Shown: piece after piece, positions 8,045-17,102 of the stretch
Layout of the letters: every line of letters begins with the position of its first letter
Numbering within the stretch: position 1 is the stretch's first letter
Assembly (NCBI RefSeq): GCF_014201465.1
Contig: NZ_JACHEP010000013.1
Location: forward strand, 1 to 64,000
Origin: Anoxybacteroides tepidamans
Lineage (GTDB): Bacteria > Bacillota > Bacilli > Bacillales > Anoxybacillaceae
Direction of reading: 5' to 3'
DNA: 64,000 nucleotides
Position numbers and translations under genes: made by a program
Notes under the pieces: generated by a model
What the model was told of the DNA's origin: nothing
What the model saw: only the letters and a program-made list of their open reading frames with translations
Database searches by the model: none

Positions 8045-8420
8045 CATTCCGATTGATCGTCTAGCTGATGAATTAGTGCAGGCGATCAAAGAATATACGG
8101 AAGATGTTGAAAATGTTGTGCGCAAAAAAACAGATGAAGTGGCGCGGAAGGTATTGAAAGAGGCGCAGGTGCTCGCTCCGAAGCGGACGGGGGAATACGC
8201 CAAGACATTCACCATCACGAAGGAAGATGGGTATGGGATTGCTAGGCGCATCATTTGGAACAAGAAACATTATCGGCGGGTGCATCTTTTAGAATTCGGA
8301 CACGCTAAAGCGAATGGTGAAGGCCGAGTCAAAGAATACCCGCATTTACGTCCGGCATATGACAAGCACGGGGCAAGATTGCCGGATGAACTAAAACGAG
8401 TGATTGAAAACGGTGGTTAA
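8037..8420 (+). CDS. HK97 gp10-like tail component
   Basis: A 127-residue protein of the HK97 gp10 family, with the marker APKRTGEYAKTFTI followed by HLLEFGHA and HLRPAYDKH. These proteins join the connector to the tail tube. The start ATG 8037 overlaps the previous gene's end, and one base separates the stop from the next ATG. Confidence 0.88.
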   Translation: MANIPIDRLADELVQAIKEYTEDVENVVRKKTDEVARKVLKEAQVLAPKRTGEYAKTFTITKEDGYGIARRIIWNKKHYRRVHLLEFGHAKANGEGRVKEYPHLRPAYDKHGARLPDELKRVIENGG

Positions 8421-8421
8421 G

Positions 8422-8742
8422 ATGACACAAGCGGAGTTATATCAAGCACTTAAAAGTATCGGCTACCCTGTCGCATACGGCTCGTTTTCCAGCTCGGTTA
8501 CACCGCCATTCATCACGTATCAGTTTGCTTACTCGAACGACATGATGGCGGATAACGTCAACTATGTCGCGATTGAGGATTTTCAGATTGAGCTTTACAC
8601 AGCGAAAAAAGACCTTGTAGCTGAGAAAAAAGTGCAGGACAAGCTCAAAGAGCTAGGCCTACCATATCGGAAATTTGAGACATATCTCGATGAAGAAAAA
8701 GTGTATCAAATACTCTATGAAGTTCAAATAATAGGAGGTTAG
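8422..8742 (+). CDS. Tail terminator/completion protein
   Basis: A 106-residue protein of the tail-completion type, beginning MTQAELYQALKSIGYPVAYGSF and containing PPFITYQF and a conserved FQIELYTAKKD strand. It should cap the finished tail tube. An in-frame ATG at 8404 would lie within the previous gene; ATG 8422 directly after the preceding stop is preferred. Confidence 0.78.
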   Translation: MTQAELYQALKSIGYPVAYGSFSSSVTPPFITYQFAYSNDMMADNVNYVAIEDFQIELYTAKKDLVAEKKVQDKLKELGLPYRKFETYLDEEKVYQILYEVQIIGG

Positions 8743-8748
8743 AAATCT

Positions 8749-9333
8749 ATGAGTCGAAACAAAGTTACATTCGGTTTGGAGAAAGTTCATATTGCTTTTT
8801 TGGATGAAAATGCAGTAACACAACCAGCATGGGAAACCCCTATCGCGATTCCAGGCGCAGTACGATTCAGCCCTGAACCGCAAGGGGAGGAAAGCACATT
8901 TTATGCCGATAATGGTCCGTATTTCAGTTATACCTCTAACAACGGCTACACGGCTGAATTAGAAATGGCTAACTTGCCAGACGACATCTTGGCTGAAATG
9001 CTTGGATGGGAAATTGACGCGAATGGTATGTTGGTTGAAACGACGGATGGGACACCAAAGGAATTCGCACTCTTGGGCCAAATCCTCGGAGACAAGAAAA
9101 ACCGTCGTTTTGTTTATTATCGCTGCAAAGCAAGCCGCCCATCAAAAGAGCACAGCACACGTGCGGAATCTGTTGAACCAGCGACAGAAACATTGAATAT
9201 TCGTATCCTTCCAATCGAAGTCAATGGAAAAAACCTTGTTCGTGGCGTGATGGAGTTGAACGATACGAATGCGACAGCATATAACTCCTTCTTCACTTCT
9301 ATTTATTTACCAACATTCGGAGGAGGCGCGTAA
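8749..9333 (+). CDS. Major tail tube protein, phi13 type
   Basis: A 194-residue tail tube subunit: MSRNKVTFGLEKVHIAFLDE opening, an ELEMANLPDDILAEMLGW segment, and a C-terminal half rich in strands (NIRILPIEVNGKN). This layout is that of phi13-type major tail proteins of Firmicute siphophages. ATG 8749 follows ATAGGAGGTTAGAAATCT. No C-terminal Ig-like domain is present. Confidence 0.88.
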   Translation: MSRNKVTFGLEKVHIAFLDENAVTQPAWETPIAIPGAVRFSPEPQGEESTFYADNGPYFSYTSNNGYTAELEMANLPDDILAEMLGWEIDANGMLVETTDGTPKEFALLGQILGDKKNRRFVYYRCKASRPSKEHSTRAESVEPATETLNIRILPIEVNGKNLVRGVMELNDTNATAYNSFFTSIYLPTFGGGA

Positions 9334-9336
9334 TAA

Positions 9337-9675
9337 ATGAGAACAATTCAAATTGGAGAAAAGCAAATCGGGCTAAAGGCTACGCCTTTGGCTCTTCTTT
9401 ATTATAAGCAGGAATTCAAATCTGACTTGATTGGCGACTTGCTAAAAATGCAGGCGATTGCTGATGACCCATCGGCATTGGATTCGGTTGCTCTCTTGCA
9501 GATTGCGTGGGCAATGAACAAAGCGGCGGAAGGGAAAGGCAAAACATTCCCACATTTCGAATCATGGCTCGATCAATTTGAGTATGTGGATTTTTCAGAT
9601 GCTGATACTTTGACTGCGATTATGAACGAAGCAGCGGACGGGTTTTTTCGTCGAGGAAACCGAACAGCAAAATGA
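9337..9675 (+). CDS. Tail assembly chaperone, short form (gpG-like)
   Basis: A 112-residue helical chaperone encoded between tail tube and tape measure, the place of gpG in lambda-like tails. It would coat the tape measure during tail assembly. Near its 3' end frame 0 reads GGG TTT TTT CGT at 9640-9651, then ends at TGA 9673-9675. An open frame shifted by +1 continues from this point (separate entry), so most product should be this short form with a minority elongated by frameshifting. The function is inferred from position and architecture. Confidence 0.8.
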   Translation: MRTIQIGEKQIGLKATPLALLYYKQEFKSDLIGDLLKMQAIADDPSALDSVALLQIAWAMNKAAEGKGKTFPHFESWLDQFEYVDFSDADTLTAIMNEAADGFFRRGNRTAK

Positions 9676-9883
9676 TGACGAGGTATACGAACCGCCGGAG
9701 CGTCATGATTTAGAGTTGCTTGTATTCGGAAAACGCGCCGGCCTTTCTTTTGATGAAATCAACGAGTTGACGGTCAATGACTTGCTGAAATACGTGAATA
9801 TTTACGTGGACATGGAGACCGGAAAACGAAAACCAAGGCGTAGAATGGCGACACAGGCGGATATAGACGCCTTTTTTGCGTAA
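9650..9883 (+). CDS. Frameshift extension of tail chaperone (gpT-like)
   Basis: The +1 frame is open from the slippery region to TAA 9881-9883 and encodes about 77 residues (VEETEQQNDDEVYEPPERHD... ending IDAFFA) with no start codon of its own near the front. If the P-site tRNA-Phe on TTT 646-648 slips one base onto TTC, the product joins 9337-9648 to 9650-9883. The standard -1 frame is closed soon afterwards by TAG, so this phage would use +1 rather than the common -1 shift. A -2 shift gives the same frame but would need poor re-pairing on GGT. Confidence 0.7.
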   Translation, partial: VEETEQQNDDEVYEPPERHDLELLVFGKRAGLSFDEINELTVNDLLKYVNIYVDMETGKRKPRRRMATQADIDAFFA

Positions 9884-9896
9884 AGGTGGTGAGAAT

Positions 9897-12800
9897 ATGG
9901 CAGAGACAGTAAGGGGTATTTCAGTAGTTATATCAGGCGACACCACGAAACTGGGAAAGGCGCTTGAAGACGTCAATAAAAAGGGCAAAGAGATTCAAGG
10001 GGAGCTGCGTCAAATCGACCGTTTGCTCCGGTTCGACCCATCCAACACGACCCTTTTGGCTCAAAAGCAACAGCTCCTTGCTCAACAAATAGAGAACACA
10101 AGCGAGAAGCTGAACCGACTGAAAAGCGTTCAGCAGCAAGTCGCCGATCAATTCGCGCGCGGAGAAATCAGCGAGGGGCAGTATAGAGCGTTTCAACGCG
10201 AGATTGAGAAAACACAAGGACAATTGAACAACTTGCGAAGCAAGCTCGACGAAACAAATGCATCTATCAACAAGCACACGACTGCATGGGGGAAGATGCA
10301 AGAGCGTCTATCCTCCGTCGGAAATAACCTGCGCGATGTTGGTCAACGGATGCAGTCTGTCGGGCAATCCATGGCCACGTCAATGGGTGCGGCAGCAACG
10401 GCGATCGGCGGAGCGCTAGGATTTGCCGTCAAAAAATCAATGGATTTCGAGGCGCAGATCGACCGCGTTGGTGCAATTGCGGGTGCTACCCCAACGGAGA
10501 TTAAGAAGCTGGAACAAGCCGCCCTTGACCTCGGTTCGTCAACTTCCAAATCAGCCACAGAGGTGGCACAAGGAATGGAGATCATGGGCGCGATGGGGTA
10601 CAACACCAATAAAATCCTCGCGGCTATGCCGGGTATCATCGCGGCGGCAGAAGCATCCGGCGAAGACATGGCACTAGTGGCTGATACTGTATCAGCGGCA
10701 TTGAACGCTTTCGGTCTCGAAGCGTCGGAAGCATCAAGGGTTGCTGACGTCCTTGCACAGGCGGCCAACGATTCGGCGGCTGGCATTCAGGATATGCAAT
10801 ACACGTTTAAATATGCGGCGCCGATTGCCCGAACGTTGGGCATCTCGTTAGAACAGCTGGGTGCGGCAACAGAAATCATGGCAAATGCAGGGATTCGCGG
10901 CGAGACGGCCGGCACTACCCTGCGTGCAGCTCTTATTCGTTTGTCCGACCCACCAAAAGAAGCAGCGGCTATGTTGCGAGAATTGGGCGTCCGTATTACG
11001 GATTCGAGCGGAAAGATGCTTCCGTTCAATCAGATCATTGCACAGTTATCGAAAAGCACCGAGAAAATGAGCAATGCTCAAAAGCTCGCTGCATTGTCTA
11101 CCATCTTCGGCACGGAAGCCGCGAGCGGGATGCTGACGGTTATTGAAGCGGGACCGGAGAAATTCGATGAACTCACAAAATCGCTGCAAAATTCGGCCGG
11201 GGCGTCACAGGAAGCAGCGCAGAAAATGAAAGACAACCTCAAGGGTTCTCTCGAAGAATTGCAGGGAGCGTTTGAAACAGCGCAAATCACGATTGGAAAT
11301 GCATTAGCTCCGGCGATTGAAAAGGTTGCTGGGTATATTCAAAAGCTGGTCGATTGGTTCAACAATCTTTCTCCATCTGCTCAAAAAACAATTGCGACTA
11401 TCGCGGCAGTGGCAGCGGTACTCGCGGGTATAGGTACAGCAATTGGTGTGGTGCTTGCAATTGTCGGTGCGGCGGCAAGTGGAATCGGTGCTCTTACAGC
11501 TGCGTTCGGTGCTGTTAGTGGAGCTATCGCGGCGGCAGGTGGGGCTCTAGCTGTATTGACGGGGCCGATTGGTATTGCGGTTGCAGCGATCGCGGCACTC
11601 ATCGCGATTGGTGTAGCGGTCTACAAGAATTGGGACACAATCAAGGCGAAAGCAATTGAAATATGGGGTAGTATCAGAGAGTGGTTCAGCTCAACGCTTG
11701 ATGGTATTAAACAGTTTTTTGAAACGACATGGATACAAATAGGAGAGTTTATTATCTCTACGTGGGAAAGTATTAAACAAGTTACAACAACCGTATGGAA
11801 CGCGATAAAGGATGCTGTGATTACTATTCTCAATCCTTTTATTACTGTTGTGACTAACCTGTTCAATGGCATGAAAAATGGTTTACAAATGATTTTTGAG
11901 GGGCTAAAGCAGTATTTCAGTGGCGTATGGGAGTTCATTAAAAACATCTTTCTCGGCGCCGTCCTTCTCATCGTTGACTTTGTGACAGGTGACTTCGAGG
12001 GGCTAAAAAATGATGCAAAAGCAATTTTCGAAAACTTGAAAAACGCACTTAATAGCATATGGGAAGGTATAAAATTGATATTCAACGGCGCGGTGTCAGC
12101 GATAAAGGGCTATGTCAGCGTGGCATGGGAAACAATCAAGTCGGTAACATCAACTGTGTTCACGTCTGTAAGTAACACGATAACTGCGATATGGAATGGT
12201 ATCACATCGTTTTTTTCAACAGCTGTAGAGGTTGCTAAGACGACTGTGGTCGATGGATTCAAAAATATGTGGAATTCTGTATCCGAATGGATGAACTCAA
12301 TAAAAAATACAATTGTTGAGCTGTGGAATGCGGCGCAACAATTTCTTGCTAACATCGATTTACGCGAAATAGGACGTAACATCATACAAGGACTTATAAA
12401 CGGTATTTCATCAATGGCTAGCGCACTTTGGGAAAAGGTGAAGTCTATTGCTGATTCTGTGAAAAATGCGTTGCGTGATGCACTTGATATCAACTCTCCA
12501 TCCCGCGTCATGCGTGACGAAATAGGGAAATGGATTCCACTAGGGCTTGCAGAAGGGATTGAACGAAATATCAGCGCTGTTATGTCTGCAACCAACCGAA
12601 TGGCGCAGGCGACTGTTCCAAATATCACGGGGTATTCAGGCGTTGCCAGCCCTGCTACAGCAACAATCAACGTTCCAAAAATGTCTGGTGCAAAAATAGA
12701 ACAACATTTCCATTTCCACTCAACAGCACCAACGCCGTCAGAAACTGCACGAAAACATCTACAAGTTTCACGCCAGCTCGCAATGGAATGGGGGCTATGA
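9897..12800 (+). CDS. Tail tape measure protein
   Basis: A 967-residue tape measure, setting tail length and ejected with DNA. Residues 20-130 are coiled coil (KALEDVNKKGKEIQGELRQ...), followed by the TP901-type core with repeated Gly/Ala-rich helices, a hydrophobic membrane-like stretch around 500-570, and Trp-containing repeats (IWGSIREWF, VWNAIKDAV, IWEGIKLIF, IWNGITSFF, MWNSVSEWM, LWNAAQQFL). The end has SPSRVMRDEIGKWIPLGLAEGI. ATG 9897 follows AAAGGTGGTGAGAAT. Its stop is one base before the Dit gene. A 967-residue measure predicts a tail of roughly 145 nm by the usual 1.5 angstrom per residue rule. Confidence 0.93.
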   Translation: MAETVRGISVVISGDTTKLGKALEDVNKKGKEIQGELRQIDRLLRFDPSNTTLLAQKQQLLAQQIENTSEKLNRLKSVQQQVADQFARGEISEGQYRAFQREIEKTQGQLNNLRSKLDETNASINKHTTAWGKMQERLSSVGNNLRDVGQRMQSVGQSMATSMGAAATAIGGALGFAVKKSMDFEAQIDRVGAIAGATPTEIKKLEQAALDLGSSTSKSATEVAQGMEIMGAMGYNTNKILAAMPGIIAAAEASGEDMALVADTVSAALNAFGLEASEASRVADVLAQAANDSAAGIQDMQYTFKYAAPIARTLGISLEQLGAATEIMANAGIRGETAGTTLRAALIRLSDPPKEAAAMLRELGVRITDSSGKMLPFNQIIAQLSKSTEKMSNAQKLAALSTIFGTEAASGMLTVIEAGPEKFDELTKSLQNSAGASQEAAQKMKDNLKGSLEELQGAFETAQITIGNALAPAIEKVAGYIQKLVDWFNNLSPSAQKTIATIAAVAAVLAGIGTAIGVVLAIVGAAASGIGALTAAFGAVSGAIAAAGGALAVLTGPIGIAVAAIAALIAIGVAVYKNWDTIKAKAIEIWGSIREWFSSTLDGIKQFFETTWIQIGEFIISTWESIKQVTTTVWNAIKDAVITILNPFITVVTNLFNGMKNGLQMIFEGLKQYFSGVWEFIKNIFLGAVLLIVDFVTGDFEGLKNDAKAIFENLKNALNSIWEGIKLIFNGAVSAIKGYVSVAWETIKSVTSTVFTSVSNTITAIWNGITSFFSTAVEVAKTTVVDGFKNMWNSVSEWMNSIKNTIVELWNAAQQFLANIDLREIGRNIIQGLINGISSMASALWEKVKSIADSVKNALRDALDINSPSRVMRDEIGKWIPLGLAEGIERNISAVMSATNRMAQATVPNITGYSGVASPATATINVPKMSGAKIEQHFHFHSTAPTPSETARKHLQVSRQLAMEWGL

Positions 12801-12801
12801 T

Positions 12802-13659
12802 ATGCAGCGAATTATCTTCACAAACGCAAGAGGTCAATCCGTGGAGCTGAAATCATCAGCTCCTTTTCTTTTACAAAGCGTCGATGGGCTCGGTGACGTA
12901 GATGCTGACACTCAAACACAGAAATCCCCATTTCAAGATGGCTCGACATACATTGATTCTGTTCTGCAAGAACGCGCTATCTCACTGGAAATTGTAATTA
13001 TAGCATCGGACAAACCAACACTATTACAGCAACGTCAATATCTTGCTTCTGTTTTTAATCCGAAGTTAGGACAAGGGATACTTCGCTATGAAAACGGGGA
13101 AGTCGTTCGTGAAATCGAAGCTGTTCCGGATGGGGTTCCGGTTTTTCCAAGTGGAAGAGAAAATCGCGGACCATTCTTTCAAAAGGCGCTTGCGAACTTG
13201 CTCTGTCCAAATCCTTATTGGAAATCAACAGAGATAACAGAAGAGCCCACCTTTGAACCACTTTTCCAATTCCCGTTTGAGGGTGTGTTTGAAATCGGGG
13301 TGCAACGGGATAATCGAATTATCGTGAATGATGGGGATGCCCCAACTCCTGTATTTATTGAATTCTATGGTCCAGCGGTCAATCCGAAGATTACAAACAA
13401 AACAACCGGAGAATTTATTAAGGTAAATCAAACGTTACAAGAAGGCGAAGTGATGAAAATTGACACTACTCCGGGTAAAAAATCTGTTTATTTTGTTCAA
13501 CCAGATGGAACTGAGCGCAACGTTTTTAACTGGATTGACTTAGAAAGTACTTTCTTCCAACTTGTCGTGGGAGAAAACGAAATTGAGTATTCTGCAGACA
13601 GCGATATTCAAGGTGCGATTGTGAACATTCGATATAACAAACTTTACAACGCAGTATAA
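12802..13659 (+). CDS. Distal tail protein (Dit)
   Basis: A 285-residue protein of the SPP1 gp19.1/Dit family (phage tail family protein). The N-terminal half has the hub signature LLQSVDGLGDVDADTQTQKS, QDGSTYIDS and RAISLEIVI; the middle has CPNPYWKS, where the galectin-like C-terminal domain begins. It forms the hexameric hub at the end of the tube to which fibres attach. It starts one base after the tape-measure stop, so translation is probably coupled. Confidence 0.85.
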   Translation: MQRIIFTNARGQSVELKSSAPFLLQSVDGLGDVDADTQTQKSPFQDGSTYIDSVLQERAISLEIVIIASDKPTLLQQRQYLASVFNPKLGQGILRYENGEVVREIEAVPDGVPVFPSGRENRGPFFQKALANLLCPNPYWKSTEITEEPTFEPLFQFPFEGVFEIGVQRDNRIIVNDGDAPTPVFIEFYGPAVNPKITNKTTGEFIKVNQTLQEGEVMKIDTTPGKKSVYFVQPDGTERNVFNWIDLESTFFQLVVGENEIEYSADSDIQGAIVNIRYNKLYNAV

Positions 13660-13672
13660 GGAAGGTGAGATT

Positions 13673-14380
13673 ATGGCAGAAATCAGTAAGTTTTTTAACT
13701 CTGCTCCAGGTGATCCACGAACCTATCAAGCGAGTGACTTTGCGGATTATTTCGGAAGTGTGCTAAGTACAGGATTGCTTCACACAGACAATATCCCCGC
13801 GCTAGAGGTAAAATGCGATGGTAACGACTTACGGACGTATGTAACACCGGGGAAAGCGATTATGCAGGGCTATCTCTATGAAAATACAAGCAATCTGTAT
13901 CTGGAACATGCGCTGCCGGAGGCGACATATGACCGGATCGACCGGATCGTGCTCCGATTGGACAAACGAAATCAGTCTCGTTTTATTAGAGCGTTTGTTA
14001 AACAAGGCACTCCCTCAGAGAACCCGGTTCCTCCAGAACTGCAACGTGACGATTTTATTTATGAATTATCGCTTGCCCAGATTCGTGTAAGAGCGAACAC
14101 GTCAACGTTAAATCCTGCTGATTTGATTGACGAACGTCTGGATGAAAATCTTTGTGGATTAGTCCATTCGCTCATTAGCATTCCAACGAGTCAATTTCAA
14201 GCAGAATGGGATGCTTTTATGGCAAGTGTGCAGGATGAAGGCTTTACACCAAGAACGGATTTTGATGCGCATTTGGCGGATACTACGAAACACATTACAG
14301 CAACAGAACGCACAGATTGGAACACAGCGAAATCAAAATCTGACGACCTTGAAATTCTCTATTGGATGGGGGCGATGTAA
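13673..14380 (+). CDS. Tail/baseplate structural protein
   Basis: A 235-residue protein with the opening EISKFFNSAPGDPRTYQASDFADYF, and a middle YDRIDRIVLRLD segment seen in many Firmicute phage tail proteins; the end includes HLADTTKHITATERTDWNTAKS, a motif common at the junction to fibre tips. It is probably an adaptor or fibre shaft carrying the two small proteins encoded next. Start ATG 13673 follows AAGGAAGGTGAGATT. The exact role is inferred. Confidence 0.7.
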   Translation: MAEISKFFNSAPGDPRTYQASDFADYFGSVLSTGLLHTDNIPALEVKCDGNDLRTYVTPGKAIMQGYLYENTSNLYLEHALPEATYDRIDRIVLRLDKRNQSRFIRAFVKQGTPSENPVPPELQRDDFIYELSLAQIRVRANTSTLNPADLIDERLDENLCGLVHSLISIPTSQFQAEWDAFMASVQDEGFTPRTDFDAHLADTTKHITATERTDWNTAKSKSDDLEILYWMGAM

Positions 14381-14686
14381 TTGGCGGCGACTGCTAAACG
14401 TTTATATTTAGGAAATCCGTCTACTACTTTAACAACTGTTTACACTGTACCGGTGAATACAACGACAATTGTAAAAAGTATAGTTATTTGTAATACAAGT
14501 GCCACTGATACAACAGCGTCTATTGTTATTTCTACTGCTGGTATAGTTTATAACATGCCAATTAAAGGAAAAGATACGGTTATTATAGATATGAGTTTGG
14601 TTATGTATGCAAACGACACAATTCAAGTACAACAAGGAATTGCTAACAATTTAAACATAACTATTTCCGGTGTAGAGGTGGCTTAA
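14381..14686 (+). CDS. Small fibre-associated beta protein
   Basis: A 101-residue Thr/Val/Ile-rich protein starting at TTG 14381 immediately after the previous stop TAA. The pattern of alternating hydrophobic strands (TTIVKSIVICNTSATDTTASIVIS) suggests an all-beta sandwich like tail-fibre or head-decoration modules. The AT-rich coding sequence differs from the head genes, which is usual for exchangeable host-recognition cassettes. I do not recognise the family. Confidence 0.55.
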   Translation: MAATAKRLYLGNPSTTLTTVYTVPVNTTTIVKSIVICNTSATDTTASIVISTAGIVYNMPIKGKDTVIIDMSLVMYANDTIQVQQGIANNLNITISGVEVA

Positions 14687-14688
14687 TC

Positions 14689-15063
14689 ATGGGAATGTAT
14701 CAATTATCAACTTTAAACCATTGGAATGTTTATGCGAAAAAACAACAAGAAGCATGGATTGCTCCTACGTTGTTGAATGGGTGGGTGAATTTCGCTAACG
14801 GGTATGAAACATCAGGATACTTTAAAGATGAATTAGGTATTGTCCATTTAAAAGGAACAGTTAAAGGTGGTACAAATAACATAATTTTCTATCTTCCTAT
14901 TGGATATAGACCGTTGGCGAGATTATTTTTTCCTGTTCGATATTGGACAGGCACTCAAGAAAACATAGGAATTGTACAAATAAATCCAGACGGTGGTGTA
15001 GTTAGAACATTAGGAACTGACGAGGTTGCTTTTGATTCAATATCTTTCCGAGCCGGACAATAG
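14689..15063 (+). CDS. Putative tail fibre tip protein
   Basis: A 124-residue protein whose core (LLNGWVNFANGYETSGYFKDELGIVHLKGTV and LPIGYRPLARLFFPV) matches the knob domain frequently found at the C-terminus of Bacillus and Streptococcus phage fibres. Here it is a separate gene. It probably contacts the cell surface. It begins three bases after the preceding gene and shares that gene's low GC content. Confidence 0.65.
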   Translation: MGMYQLSTLNHWNVYAKKQQEAWIAPTLLNGWVNFANGYETSGYFKDELGIVHLKGTVKGGTNNIIFYLPIGYRPLARLFFPVRYWTGTQENIGIVQINPDGGVVRTLGTDEVAFDSISFRAGQ

Positions 15064-15075
15064 GAGGTGTAAAAG

Positions 15076-15645
15076 ATGAAAAAAGTTCTAATCTTTGATA
15101 TAAACGGAAACTACGTTGAAGATAAGATTGTAGATGATGAGTACATTCCACAAAAAAATGAGTTTGCTTGTTCAATCAATACGGTGATTGCGTTTTATAA
15201 ACCTAAATTAGTGAACGGTCAAGTGGTAGAAGGATTGACGCAAGCAGAGATTGATAAATTAAAAGGAAATACATTAGAGGATGCGAAAGCTCGAAAATTA
15301 AAGGAATTGAATGATGCTTGTAATAAAGCGATAATCGATGGATTCGATTATACCATTAACGGTGTATTGTATCGCTTCTCATGTAGTTTAGAAGCCCAAG
15401 CAAATTTTCAAGGGACAGATACTCTATTCAAAGATGGATTAATCACGTCTATTTCTTGGACGGTTACGAACAAAGTAACAGGTAAGATTGAACGTATTGC
15501 GATAGACAAAACAACGTTTACCAATTTGCGACTTGCTGTGTTTAATCATATAAACACTCAAATCAGTAAATTACGTGATACGTTACAACCTAAAGTGGAA
15601 CAGGCGACTACAATAGCCGAAGTCGAGGCAGTGGTGTGGTCATGA
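15076..15645 (+). CDS. Tail-associated protein with DUF4376-like C-terminus
   Basis: A 189-residue protein. Residues 1-75 give MKKVLIFDINGNYVEDKIVDDEYIPQ and a linker; from about 75 on the pattern KARKLKELNDACNKAIIDGFDYTINGVLYRFS resembles the DUF4376 domain of phage tail accessory proteins. AGGAGGTGTAAAAG precedes the ATG. Role in the tail tip is inferred from place and similarity only. Confidence 0.6.
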   Translation: MKKVLIFDINGNYVEDKIVDDEYIPQKNEFACSINTVIAFYKPKLVNGQVVEGLTQAEIDKLKGNTLEDAKARKLKELNDACNKAIIDGFDYTINGVLYRFSCSLEAQANFQGTDTLFKDGLITSISWTVTNKVTGKIERIAIDKTTFTNLRLAVFNHINTQISKLRDTLQPKVEQATTIAEVEAVVWS

Positions 15646-15854
15646 AGCGATATATTTGGAATATCTTCATATCTATTGACCAGTTTTTTAATACGGTTTT
15701 AGGCGGTGACCCGGATGAAACCATTTCTTCGAGAATGGGAAAACGAGCGAGAAAAGGTGACAAACTTGGTCAATTCATCTGCGCCATACTGAACATTTTT
15801 GATAAAGGGCATTGCGAAAAATCCATCGAGAAAGACGAAGGACAACCGATGTAA
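15642..15854 (+). CDS. Small conserved phage protein
   Basis: A 70-residue ORF using ATG 15642, overlapping the previous stop. MKRYIWNIFISIDQFFNTVLGGDPDETISSR has a hydrophobic amphipathic N-terminus and a GDPDETISSR segment that recurs in small proteins near lysis or tail genes of many phages, with a later CAILNIFDKGHCEKSIE cysteine pair. No function is known to me. Confidence 0.6.
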   Translation: MKRYIWNIFISIDQFFNTVLGGDPDETISSRMGKRARKGDKLGQFICAILNIFDKGHCEKSIEKDEGQPM

Positions 15855-15879
15855 ACACAGTAGGACGATACTGCGACAC

Positions 15880-15906
15880 AACACCGATTTAATAACGGTG
15901 TTTTTT
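15880..15906 (+). terminator. Terminator inside the tail region
   Basis: AACACCG-ATTTAATAA-CGGTGTT followed by TTTTT. It separates the fibre cassette from the Gp37-like tail gene. Confidence 0.75.
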
Positions 15907-15921
15907 ATTAGGTGGTGAACT

Positions 15922-17067
15922 ATGAAACCGATTCGTTTATTGACACCTCAACTCGATTTACTCGCTGAAATTGATGACTATGAATCGTTGCTATTCACAA
16001 GGCGATGGCATGAAATCGGCGAGTTTGAACTGCGAATCAATCGACATAAAAGGCATACAGAGCTCCTGCAACGTGGTAATCTCATCATGCTTGGTGCAAG
16101 CAGGAATAAGGTTGGTATCATTCGACATCGTGAAATTGTGCTAGATGAAGGCGGAAAAGCGTCAGAAACATGGCTAGTGAAAGGAATTGTGTTGAAAGGG
16201 GTCATGGCACAACGAATCGTTGTTCCTCCTGCCAACGACAGTCACGATCGAGCAAGTGGAAATGCAGAAACGGTCATGAAGCATTATGTGAACAATCATG
16301 TTGTAAACCCAGTTGATACTAAACGAAAAATTGATATGGTTGTGCTTGCTTCGGACCAGCAACGCGGTTCCAATATTTCGTGGGAATCGCGCTTCAAAAA
16401 TCTTGCTGAGGAGTTTGTTGAAATCTCGAAAGCTAGCGGGCTTGGCTGGGATGTTGTTCTCGATTTACAACAGAGAAAATGGATATTTGATGTATTCGAA
16501 GGGCAGAATCTCACAGTCAATCAGACAGAGAATCCGCCTGTTATTTTTAGTCCGCAGTTTGAGTCGTTGAAGCAACTATCGTTTGTAGAAAGTGATTATA
16601 ACTATCGCAATTTCGGTTACATCGCTGGCCAAGGTGAGGGAGCTGATCGTCGCGTTGTTGAAGTCGGAGACGCAGAAGGGATATCACGAATAGAAACATT
16701 CATTGACTCAAGGGATATATCAGAGCAAGACGAAAGCGGGCAAGCTCTTACGGAAGAACAGATCATTGCGAAGCTCCAAGAGCGAGGACAACAAAAGCTT
16801 TCGGAGTTTACCGAGGAGTTTTTCCTCGAGGGGCAAGTTCTCACGAATTCGCCTTTCAGGTATGAGATCGATTATGACCTTGGCGACATCGTTACGATAC
16901 AAAACCGAGAATGGGGCATAACACGGGATGCTCGTATAACTGAAATAAAAGAAATATACGAACCAGGCGGTTTTCAAATCGAGGCGACATTTGGTCAGAG
17001 CCGACCAACATTGATAAAGAAATTGAAACAGGAATTGGCTCAAATTAGCGGAGAAGTACGGAAATAA
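15922..17067 (+). CDS. Gp37-like tail protein (Tal type)
   Basis: A 381-residue protein of the siphovirus ReqiPepy6 Gp37-like family: MKPIRLLTPQLDLLAEIDDYESLLFTRRW at the start, WLVKGIVLKGVMAQRIVVPP in the middle and FGQSRPTLIKKLKQELAQI near the end. Such proteins form the N-terminal hub of tail-associated lysin/baseplate proteins beneath Dit. No peptidase domain is attached, so it is the short form. Its position after the fibre cassette and its own terminator is unusual, since Tal normally follows Dit directly. Confidence 0.82.
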   Translation: MKPIRLLTPQLDLLAEIDDYESLLFTRRWHEIGEFELRINRHKRHTELLQRGNLIMLGASRNKVGIIRHREIVLDEGGKASETWLVKGIVLKGVMAQRIVVPPANDSHDRASGNAETVMKHYVNNHVVNPVDTKRKIDMVVLASDQQRGSNISWESRFKNLAEEFVEISKASGLGWDVVLDLQQRKWIFDVFEGQNLTVNQTENPPVIFSPQFESLKQLSFVESDYNYRNFGYIAGQGEGADRRVVEVGDAEGISRIETFIDSRDISEQDESGQALTEEQIIAKLQERGQQKLSEFTEEFFLEGQVLTNSPFRYEIDYDLGDIVTIQNREWGITRDARITEIKEIYEPGGFQIEATFGQSRPTLIKKLKQELAQISGEVRK

Positions 17068-17102
17068 GGCTTTTTTGATGTTTGTTAGAAAGGCGTGATT
17101 TG

